DNA of 64,000 nt from Tautonia marina. Its GTDB lineage: Bacteria; Planctomycetota; Planctomycetia; Isosphaerales; Isosphaeraceae. The stretch is taken from assembly GCF_009177065.1 (NCBI RefSeq), contig NZ_WEZF01000025.1, positions 46,372 to 110,371 of the forward strand, written 5' to 3'. The position numbers were made by a program, and so were the translations under genes. The notes beneath the pieces are model-generated. The model was not told the DNA's origin, made no database searches, and worked only from the letters and a program-made list of their open reading frames with translations. This document shows, one piece after another, positions 15,325 through 22,213 of the stretch (position 1 is the first letter of the stretch; every line of letters begins with the position of its first letter).

Positions 15325-17796
15325 TCATCCTCGCTCGCCGGGCAACGGGGGAGGAGCAGGGGCGGGAGTTCCCCCCACGACGGCCTGCCGCACATGGGGA
15401 ACGACTGCCGGAGTCGGTTGCGATTCGAGAAGGCTCAAGATTTCCTGTTGCCGACGGTCAAGCCGGTAGTGAAACGTCTCCTCCTGATCGAGATCGCCCG
15501 CCGGCAGCCCCGTCAACAACTCGATTCCCTCGTCGATGGTGTCGACGGCCCAGACGTGGAAGCGGCCCTCGGAGACTGCTCGGATCACATCGGGCCGGAG
15601 AACCAGGTTGGAGACGTTCCCCCTGGGAATGCATACGCCCTGAGTTCCAGTCAAGCCGGTGAGCCGGCAGGCGTCGAAGAATCCCTCGATCTTCTCGTTA
15701 ATCCCGCCGACAACCTGGACCTCGCCATGCTGGTTCACCGATCCGGTGACGGCGATGTCCTGCCGGAGCGGCACGTCGGCCAGAGCGCTGAGGAGGCAAT
15801 ACAACTCGGCCGACGAGGCGCTGTCTCCCTCAATCCAGCCGTAGGATTGCTCAAAGGTCAGGCTGGCGGACAAGGCCAGCGGGTGCTGCCGGGCGTAGCG
15901 GTGAAGCAGATACCCCCCGAGAATCAGCACGCCCTTGTTGTGGATGTCTCCGCTGAGCTCGACCTCGCGTTCGATGCTCACCACCCCTTCCTGTCCGATT
16001 CCCGCCGCGGCCGTGATCCGGCTCGGCCAGCCGAAGCGCAGCTCGCCCATTTGCAGCAGCGGCAGCCCATTGATCTGGCCGACGCGTTGGCCTCGCAGCG
16101 CGATGCGCAGGGTCCCCTCGCGAATCAGCTCCCGGATCTTGGCGGCGATCCGATCGCCGCGATAGACCCGCTCGTCCAGCGCCCGTCGGACGTGCTCGCC
16201 GCTGACGGACGTCTTGCCGTCGGCTCGGGCCCAGTAACCGGCTTCACGGACCAGGTCGGCCACCTCGCCGAACTCGACCGAGAGCTTCTCCCGATGCCCG
16301 GCGGCGCGAGCGCCGAAGCAGATTACCTCGGCGACGGCGGCGGCGGTGAAGGGCGGCAGCCCCTCCTTGCGAGCCACCCGAGCGACGAAGCGAGCGTAGG
16401 CGTGCTCGCCCTGCTCGTCGCGAGGGGTCTCGTCTCCAAAGTCGGCCCGGATCTTGAACAGGGCGGCGAACTCCTCATCGACCTCACGGAGGAGGTAGTA
16501 AAGCTGAACCGGGCCGAGGGCGACAACCTTGGTGTCGATCGGGATTGGCTGCGGTCGGAGGGCCGCCGCAGAGAAAAGGGACAGGGGATCGTAGGCCTCG
16601 GTCAGCAGTTGGCCGGAACGGAGCGCCCGCTTGAGCTGCTTCCAGACCAGCGGCTCAGTCAGCGCGTCCTCCAGATCGAGGACCAGATAGCCCCCGCTGG
16701 CGCGCAGCAGGCTGCCCGGCTTGATCCGGGTGAAGTCGGTGGTGACACGGCCGAAGAGGTTGACGTCGTGCTCGACGGTGCCAAAGAGATTCTTGTAGCT
16801 GGGGGCAAGCTCCACGACGAGGGGTGCCCCCTCGGCATGGGAGTGATCGGCAACGACGTTGACACGGCAAGCAAGCCAGGGGTCCGCTCGCCGGATTTGG
16901 GCGTTCAGGTCGCCGGGTGGGGGCTCATCCTCCTGCTTGAGCCGATCCAGGTGGTCGAGCAGATGGTCCCGCAGGCGGTCGAGCCAGGTGGCCAGAGGCG
17001 CGGCGGGGAAGTCGGCCTTGACCCGATCGAAAAGCGGGTCGAGGATGCGGCGGGCGAAACCACGGACGATCTCCTCGATCGCCTCGTGCAGCTCGGCCAT
17101 CAGCTCCTGCTGCCGGGCCATGGTCGCGGCGACGTGTTCGCCCATCTCCTTCTGGCGCCGCTCGACGTCGGCCCGCTCCGACTCGCCAAGCTGCTCGAAG
17201 TCTCGGGCCTCCATCGGCCGACCATCCTTGAGCGGGATGATGTTCAGCACACCGTTGGGGAGCCGCTGGACGTTCAGGTTCAGCCGTTTTGCCTGGTCGA
17301 GCAGGTCGTCGAACAACGCCTCGCTCCGCTGGCCGAAGGACGCGCCCAGGCGGTCGCGCTCGGCGGAGAAGTCCTTGGCCTTGAGGGCCTCGGGCAGGTC
17401 ATGACGGAGCCGATCCAGAAGCTGCTCCAGGGCGTCGCGGAGCCGGACCCCGTGACCACCGGGCAGGCGTAGCGCGAGCGGACGATCGGGCTCGTCGAAG
17501 TTGTGGACATAGGCCCAATCGTCCGGCGTGGGCTCGAGGCGAGCCCGCACCTCCAACAGCCGTCGAATCAGCTCTTTGGTGTCTGTTCCGCTCAGGCCGG
17601 AGGCAAAGACGTTGTATCCCCGGTGTCGGATCGACAGTCCAAGCTCCAGGGCCTTCAACGCGCGATCCTGGCCGACCACGTCGTCGAGGGGGTCGAGCTC
17701 AGCGGTCGTCTGGAAGCCGAGCCGATCGGGTGAAAGCTGCGGGGCGAGGTCGGCCGGGGTCAACTCGAACCGATCGCCGGCGGGTGTCGAGGTCAT
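15325..17796 (-). CDS. Lon-related ATP-dependent protease (COG1067-type)
   Basis: An 823-residue AAA+/Lon-protease protein of the LonB-like/COG1067 group. The N-terminal AAA part begins LDDVVGQDRALKALELGLSI. The P-loop reads SGLSGTDTKEL, with the Lys but without the usual Ser/Thr after it, so ATP binding may be altered. A coiled helical insert (about 115-260) follows, then a Walker-B-like GGYLVLDLEDAL. The C-terminal Lon domain has catalytic Ser659 (EGDSASS) and Lys702 (GINEKIEG). Their spacing of 43 equals that in E. coli Lon. The tail is Pro-rich. It is the third gene after hpf-csd and hsp20, 52 bases downstream of the latter, which points to a cytoplasmic protein-quality-control operon. 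Confidence 0.88.
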   Translation of the reverse strand: MTSTPAGDRFELTPADLAPQLSPDRLGFQTTAELDPLDDVVGQDRALKALELGLSIRHRGYNVFASGLSGTDTKELIRRLLEVRARLEPTPDDWAYVHNFDEPDRPLALRLPGGHGVRLRDALEQLLDRLRHDLPEALKAKDFSAERDRLGASFGQRSEALFDDLLDQAKRLNLNVQRLPNGVLNIIPLKDGRPMEARDFEQLGESERADVERRQKEMGEHVAATMARQQELMAELHEAIEEIVRGFARRILDPLFDRVKADFPAAPLATWLDRLRDHLLDHLDRLKQEDEPPPGDLNAQIRRADPWLACRVNVVADHSHAEGAPLVVELAPSYKNLFGTVEHDVNLFGRVTTDFTRIKPGSLLRASGGYLVLDLEDALTEPLVWKQLKRALRSGQLLTEAYDPLSLFSAAALRPQPIPIDTKVVALGPVQLYYLLREVDEEFAALFKIRADFGDETPRDEQGEHAYARFVARVARKEGLPPFTAAAVAEVICFGARAAGHREKLSVEFGEVADLVREAGYWARADGKTSVSGEHVRRALDERVYRGDRIAAKIRELIREGTLRIALRGQRVGQINGLPLLQMGELRFGWPSRITAAAGIGQEGVVSIEREVELSGDIHNKGVLILGGYLLHRYARQHPLALSASLTFEQSYGWIEGDSASSAELYCLLSALADVPLRQDIAVTGSVNQHGEVQVVGGINEKIEGFFDACRLTGLTGTQGVCIPRGNVSNLVLRPDVIRAVSEGRFHVWAVDTIDEGIELLTGLPAGDLDQEETFHYRLDRRQQEILSLLESQPTPAVVPHVRQAVVGGTPAPAPPPLPGERG

Positions 17797-17848
17797 CGGG
17801 GATGTCCTGGCGTTCCGGGCGCGGAAACGCCCGCCCTGACGGGACCGT

Positions 17849-18316
17849 TCAATGTATCAAGATGCGGAGAGTCCGGGCGACCGTCGACTCGCTTCGGGCC
17901 GGCTCGACGGGGAAACGCTCGCCCAGCCTCCGCTTGGGCAACCGAAGGCGACAGGTGCCGTTCTGGTACTCGGCGCGGGCCACCTCGGGATCGATCGGCT
18001 CAGCCAGTGCCAACCCCCTCCGAAACGGGCCGCAGCGCCGCTCGCGGTGACTCTGGAGGGTGTCGGCTGGGGCCGAATCGGGGCGATCCCCGGCGATGAC
18101 CACCTCGCAATCGGTGACCCGGATCTCGACCCGATCCGGGGGAACATCCGGGAGGTCAATCACCACGAGGTAGGCGTCTCGGGTCTCATGGAGGTCGACC
18201 GGAGGACGCCATCCGGACATGCCGGGGATGGACCATCGCCGGAAGATCAGCTCGTCGAAGAGCTCGTCCATCCGCTGATGGAGGTCGGGAAAAGGGGTCG
18301 TCCAGGGACCGGACAC
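17849..18316 (-). CDS. Hsp20/alpha-crystallin small heat-shock protein
   Basis: A 155-residue small heat-shock protein, started at a GTG with AAGGA about 10 bases upstream. The alpha-crystallin domain spans about residues 38-130 (WRPPVDLHETRDAYLVVIDLPDVPPDRVEIRV). It includes the late motif AEYQNGTCRLRLPKR, the Hsp20 counterpart of A-x-x-x-n-GVL. The C-terminal extension lacks a clear IxI but ends RTLRILIH, where LRILI may serve. It would hold unfolded proteins without ATP. It lies between the hpf-csd and lon-like genes on the same strand. It is the intact one of two hsp20 genes here. Confidence 0.88.
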   Translation of the reverse strand: MSGPWTTPFPDLHQRMDELFDELIFRRWSIPGMSGWRPPVDLHETRDAYLVVIDLPDVPPDRVEIRVTDCEVVIAGDRPDSAPADTLQSHRERRCGPFRRGLALAEPIDPEVARAEYQNGTCRLRLPKRRLGERFPVEPARSESTVARTLRILIH

Positions 18317-18410
18317 GGTGAAGTCCTTCGTTGGATTGATCCGGGCTCAAGCACAACTCAACGGCTTGTGGTCCGTTCGGAAACGGCCTCGGTACGTCGC
18401 GCTGCTCGGG

Positions 18411-18974
18411 TCAGATGCCGCCGTGGCGACCGACCGGAGAGACGGTACTGGCCTGAGGCCCTTCCTCGCCCTGCTCCTCGGCAAAACGGACCTCTGATCC
18501 CACCTCCAGGATACCGAACCCACCGTCCAGGACGCTGTGTTCGTGGAAGTAGATCTCCCGGCCTTCGGGGGTCTCGAGGAAGCCGTATCCACCCTCGGGA
18601 AAGAGCCGAGCGACCCTGGCATGCGGCATCGCCTCGTGGGCCTTCACCCGACCCCGTTCGATCCGGGAGTGATCCTCGAGCTGGCGGCGAGCGTCGTCGA
18701 AGGCGTCGCGGATCGCAAGGTCGAGGTCGGCATATTCGGCATGCTTGGCCGGGTCACGACGCACCACGATCTCACCACCGGGGACTTTCAGGTCAATCCG
18801 GACCTGATAGAGGTTGCCCTGTTGGTGATGATGATGCGGCACATCGACGACGATCCGGCCGCTCATGATCCGGTCGTAGAAGTCATCCAGCCGCTCGGCC
18901 TCAGTCCGGATCTTGGCTTCGACCTCGGCCGAATGGGGCAGATTGTGGAAGGCGATTTGCAATGGCAGCCTCAT
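18411..18974 (-). CDS. HPF/RaiA ribosome-hibernation protein fused to a cold-shock domain
   Basis: A 187-residue two-domain protein. Residues 1-105 match the HPF/RaiA fold: LQIAFHNLPHSAEVEAKIRTEAERL, a His-rich loop, and DLDLAIRDAFDDARRQLEDH. Residues about 115-180 form a cold-shock OB domain with RNP1-like EGGYGFLETP and RNP2-like EIYFHEHSVL. HPF binds the 30S decoding region to stop translation, and the CSD would add RNA binding. GAGGGT precedes the ATG. First gene of the apparent hpf-csd/hsp20/lon-like operon, 94 bases before hsp20. This fusion is known in other bacteria, but its action on ribosomes is not established from sequence. Confidence 0.85.
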   Translation of the reverse strand: MRLPLQIAFHNLPHSAEVEAKIRTEAERLDDFYDRIMSGRIVVDVPHHHHQQGNLYQVRIDLKVPGGEIVVRRDPAKHAEYADLDLAIRDAFDDARRQLEDHSRIERGRVKAHEAMPHARVARLFPEGGYGFLETPEGREIYFHEHSVLDGGFGILEVGSEVRFAEEQGEEGPQASTVSPVGRHGGI

Positions 18975-19242
18975 GATCGTACCCTCATCTCAAGGATCGA
19001 CTTGCGGTCACATACTCACTTTCGTGTCTGCTGCCCCACGTACACTTCCGTTCTGGTGCGGTTCGAACTCGTCAACCGACTCTCGACCTGGGCGGCATCT
19101 TTGATGGTCGGCTTGCCACCCAGGTCTCATGACAGGACGAGGAGAACCGTGGAGAAAGGTGAGGCAATCGTGCCCAGTCCGGACAGAGAACGCACGACAC
19201 TCAGGTGCGGGTACAGAACGCGCGGCACCCCTTGGCCACTGC

Positions 19243-19836
19243 TTAACTCCCATCTCGGATCTCAAGCTGCCGGGCTTTCTGCTCCGGAGGCTTCGGCGCG
19301 GGCATGGACACTTCCAGAACGCCATCCCGGAAGGTTGCGGATGCCTGTGAGGTATCGACCCCTTCTGGCAGCGGGATGGCGCGATAGAATGTTCCGCTGT
19401 GGCACTCTCTGTAAAAATAGCCTTTCCGTTCTTCCTCCTATTCGTGCTTGCGTTCTCCCTGGATGGTGAGCAGATCGCCGGTCAACTCGACCTTGATGTC
19501 ATCCCTGGACAGACCGGGGACATCGGCGCGGATAATCAAATTTCCCTCACGTTGCAGCATATCGATCCGAGGTGACCACTCGGCCGGGATGAGGCCCGCC
19601 TCGCGTCGCAGCAGTTCGCGTCCCCGGCCCAGGAACCGAGGCACGCGCACGCCGGACTCCTCGAAGAAGCGGTCGAAGGCTCGGTCCATCTCGTCGCCGA
19701 TCCGTCGCATGAAGGCAGACGGATTCTCGTACCAAGCGCCTGGGGTCGTCGCCGGACGGCCTTCGACCTCTGTTGCTGAGCCCGAGCTTGCAGGGGTAGC
19801 GGCCTTCGGACTGGGTGCCGCTTTGACTTCCGCCAT
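19243..19836 (-). pseudogene. Interrupted hsp20 gene (nonsense codon plus frameshift)
   Basis: The first 132 codons (19836-19438) encode a good Hsp20 N-terminus and first half of the alpha-crystallin domain, with GGAGGAGGG before the ATG. A TAG follows right after GERKHE. Read-through continues EEERKGYFYRE. A change of frame near 19391 restores Hsp20 sequence, FYRAIPLPEGVDTSQASATF then DGVLEVSMPAP, ending QLEIRDGS and TAA at 19243. Both halves are well conserved, so the damage is recent, programmed, or sequencing error. As written, the protein lacks the last strands needed for dimer assembly. Leader module C lies 170 bases upstream and presumably drives it. Confidence 0.8.
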
Positions 19837-20005
19837 GGCTCCCTCCTCCCGCGTTGCGGGGTCTCAGATGCTCATAACGCGAGGGTGCACGAATCGGCCG
19901 CCCCGAAAGGGGCAAGCCAATTTCCGGTCGCTTGTTGATCGTGCGACCGAGGCCGAAGCCCATTGGGAGATTTCCAGAAACGGACGAGGCGAGGTGCCCG
20001 TGGCC

Positions 20006-20051
20006 AAAAAAAGAAGAAACCCCGACTCCGCGACAATTCGCAGAGCGGGGC
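20006..20051 (-). terminator. Intrinsic terminator of leader module C
   Basis: On the minus strand GCCCCGCTCTGCG pairs with CGCGGAGTCGGGG around the loop AATTGT, followed by TTTCTTC and seven T (20012-20006). It lies 170 bases upstream of the hsp20 start. Confidence 0.78.
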
Positions 20052-20128
20052 CATCTTCGCCATGTCCGCATCACCCCTCATGAGCGATCGACAGTTACTG
20101 GTTTAGCAGAACGACTGTTCAAGGTCAA
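20006..20128 (-). promoter_or_regulatory. Leader module C: promoter, conserved ~88-nt transcript, terminator (before hsp20)
   Basis: On the minus strand TTGACC (20128-20123), 17 bases, TAAACC (20105-20100) make a plausible sigma70 promoter. The transcript contains CGCTCATGAGGGGTGATG, then ATGGCGAAGATGGCCCCG, then the hairpin and T run. A micro-ORF from 20081 or 20063 reads MAKMAPLC...RGFFFF and stays open to 19872, short of the hsp20 ATG at 19836. In modules B and C the two candidate ATGs are exactly 18 bases apart. It may work as an attenuator/thermo-responsive leader for hsp20 or as a small RNA. Confidence 0.6.
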
Positions 20129-20291
20129 TCCAAGAGATCTGGATTCATCATCGAATCGGTCCGCCTATTCAGGGGCTCATGTTGATGCCGTCGGGGACGG
20201 ATTGTTCCGGGTGATCCGTGATGTGGCCGGTAGAATGATCCGTTGGCCCGAAGAACGTCCGTCGACGGCAGATCAACCTGGGGAAATGATC

Positions 20292-21320
20292 ATGCGTGCG
20301 ATGGTCCTTGATGCGGTCGGCCCCCTGGCGGAGAACCCCACGCCCCTCCGAGCGGCCGAGGTTCCCGAACCCGTTCCTGGGCCGGGAGAGGTCCTCGTCC
20401 GGGTTACGACCTGCGGCGTCTGTCACACCGAGCTGGACGAGATTGAGGGAAGAACTCCACCGTCCCGGTTACCGATGATTCTCGGCCACGAGGCGGTGGG
20501 GCGGATCGAGGCCATCGGGCCGGGCGTGTCCACTGCTCGGGCAGGCGACCGCGTCGGTGTCGCCTGGATCCATTCCGCCTGCGGCACCTGCTCGTACTGC
20601 CGGCAAGGCAACGAAAACCTGTGCGACGACTTCCGAGCTACCGGGCGCGACGTCCCCGGCGGCTACGCCGAGCTGATGACCGTTCCCGAGGCGTTTGTCC
20701 ATCCAATCCCCGACGGCTTCTCCGATGCCGAGGCCGCCCCGCTGCTCTGTGCCGGGGCGATCGGTTACCGCTCGCTCCGACTGACCAGCCTCCACGATGG
20801 TCAGCGACTGGGGCTGACCGGCTTCGGCGCCTCGGGCCACCTGGTGCTGAAGTTGACCCGGCACGCGTTCCCGGGCTCGGAGGTCTTTGTCTTTGCCCGC
20901 ACCGAGCTGGAACGATCGTTCGCTCGAGAGCTCGGGGCTGCCTGGGCTGGCGACACGCTCGACCTCCCTCCGGCACCGCTCGATGCGATCATCGACACCA
21001 CCCCCGTCTGGACCCTGGTCGTGGCGGCTCTCCACCGACTTGCGCCGGGCGGACGACTGGTCATCAACGCCATCCGCAAGGAAGACGTGGACAAGGAAGC
21101 TTTGCTCGGCATCGACTACCCGGCCGACCTCTGGCTTGAGAAGGAAATCAAGAGCGTAGCCAATGTTACGCGACGTGACGTCCGCGAGTTCCTCCGCATG
21201 GCCGCCGAGATCCCGATCAGGCCCGAGGTTGAGGAATACCCGCTGGAGGAGGCCAACCGGGCGCTTGTCGAGCTGAAGGCCAAGAAAATCCGAGGGGCCA
21301 AGGTCCTGCGGATCACCTGA
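20292..21320 (+). CDS. Zinc-dependent alcohol dehydrogenase family protein (MDR)
   Basis: A 342-residue medium-chain dehydrogenase. The catalytic zinc ligands lie in TCGVCHTELDEIEG and GHEAVGRIEAIGPG. The structural zinc has four cysteines in CGTCSYCRQGNENLC. The nucleotide-binding segment is LGLTGFGASGHLVLKL, GFGASG in place of the common GLGGVG, as in the zinc-binding alcohol dehydrogenase subfamily with AGAIGYRSLR. The ATG at 20292 was chosen because GGGGAA lies 6 bases before it; an in-frame ATG at 20286 is closer to that site. The physiological substrate is unknown. It could dispose of reducing power by aldehyde reduction under low oxygen. Confidence 0.85.
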   Translation: MRAMVLDAVGPLAENPTPLRAAEVPEPVPGPGEVLVRVTTCGVCHTELDEIEGRTPPSRLPMILGHEAVGRIEAIGPGVSTARAGDRVGVAWIHSACGTCSYCRQGNENLCDDFRATGRDVPGGYAELMTVPEAFVHPIPDGFSDAEAAPLLCAGAIGYRSLRLTSLHDGQRLGLTGFGASGHLVLKLTRHAFPGSEVFVFARTELERSFARELGAAWAGDTLDLPPAPLDAIIDTTPVWTLVVAALHRLAPGGRLVINAIRKEDVDKEALLGIDYPADLWLEKEIKSVANVTRRDVREFLRMAAEIPIRPEVEEYPLEEANRALVELKAKKIRGAKVLRIT

Positions 21321-21395
21321 CGACCCAGGGCTCCTGGCGATCCGAGATAGGACTGATCGTCCTTGCGCAGGCGAGTCTGACTCATCAGCAGATCC

Positions 21396-21511
21396 TTGTT
21401 TTGCCTTCGCCTCTCCGATAAGATTGAACGGTGGCACTCGCGAAGGGTGGCATCATGGGCTATGGCGGCCCCGCCGGGTGAATCCATTCGCCCTTGCGGG
21501 GCATTTTTTTT
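21396..21511 (+). promoter_or_regulatory. Leader module D: promoter, conserved ~81-nt transcript, terminator
   Basis: On the plus strand TTGTTT (21396-21401), 17 bases, TAAGAT (21419-21424) form a promoter. The transcript has CACTCGCGAAGGGTGGCATC, then GGCTATGGCGGCCCCG, clearly related to module B. A frame from the ATG at 21462 reads MAAPPGESIRPCGAFFF and stays open to 21773, overlapping the next gene's start. An alternative ATG at 21455 gives the 8-residue MGYGGPAG. This is the only copy on the plus strand. It lies 230 bases before the 76-residue protein gene and about 700 before ppsA. Confidence 0.6.
21468..21511 (+). terminator. Intrinsic terminator of leader module D
   Basis: GCCCCGC (21468-21474) pairs with GCGGGGC (21496-21502), with an inner CGGGTGAAT/ATTCGCCC stem, followed by A and eight T (21504-21511). 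Confidence 0.8.
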
Positions 21512-21741
21512 CGATGAGGAAACGGGGGGAATGACGCTTTCGGGTCTCGGAAACCGCACCAACCCTTCCACAGGGGCCGCTGGTTCGGACTCGGCCCACG
21601 GCGAAGGAGACCCCTCCGCCGCCCCGAGTCGACGGGACCGGACGGCCGGGAACCCCACGAGCACCGCCCCAACTTGCCTGCCCCTCGGGGCGATAGGAAT
21701 GCCGGGGGCGGGGAGCCGTTCCGATCGTGAGGAGCCGAGCA

Positions 21742-21972
21742 ATGAGGTATTACATTTACCGCCACGGATATAACGACGAGAACCAGCCGAAGCGTGAAGG
21801 CGTTACCTATTCAATGCGGGTCGCCGAGCTTGAGGCTGATGACGCCGAGGAGGCGCTCGAACTGGCCCACGAGCGTGTCATCGTCTATCCCAACCAGACG
21901 TTGACCGCCGAGCTTGCCGACGAGGTCGATCGTCGCGGGGGAGAGATCGCTCGGAGCGCCGGGATACCCTGA
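21742..21972 (+). CDS. Small acidic protein of unknown function
   Basis: A 76-residue protein starting MRYYIYRHGYNDENQPKREG, with GAGGAG about 8 bases before the ATG. It then reads MRVAELEADDAEEALELAHERVIVYPNQTLTAE. This looks like a small alpha/beta domain, with strand, helix EEALELAHER and strand VIVYPNQTLTA. I do not recognise a family. It lies downstream of leader module D and 241 bases before ppsA on the same strand, so it is probably part of the same stress regulon. Confidence 0.65.
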   Translation: MRYYIYRHGYNDENQPKREGVTYSMRVAELEADDAEEALELAHERVIVYPNQTLTAELADEVDRRGGEIARSAGIP

Positions 21973-22213
21973 TGGAGGGAACGCCCTGAGGTGCGCGACG
22001 CTCGGGCACCTGGCATCGGCGGAGACTGTCGCGAGCATGGTGCCGACGTCGCCATTCCGTCCCTGGATTGAAACGACTTCCATCTCTGGGCGGTTGGCCG
22101 GGGCGATCGGGTGATCGAGGTTTCCTCGTCTCCTCCTCGGCCCAAGCCGCCTGGGTTTCCTCCCCGCCTGCTCCACCCGCGGATCGGCACAACTCTGACA
22201 CAGGAGGACTCCG

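Noticed and set aside
15241..17472. A 743-codon plus-strand frame
   Set aside because: Antisense shadow of the Lon-related protease gene, with low-complexity composition and no motif.
10614..21511. Assignment of the leader modules to a known riboswitch (fluoride, ZTP, guanidine, yybP-ykoY and others)
   Set aside because: I could not recognise the conserved core of any of these in the four copies, so no ligand is proposed.
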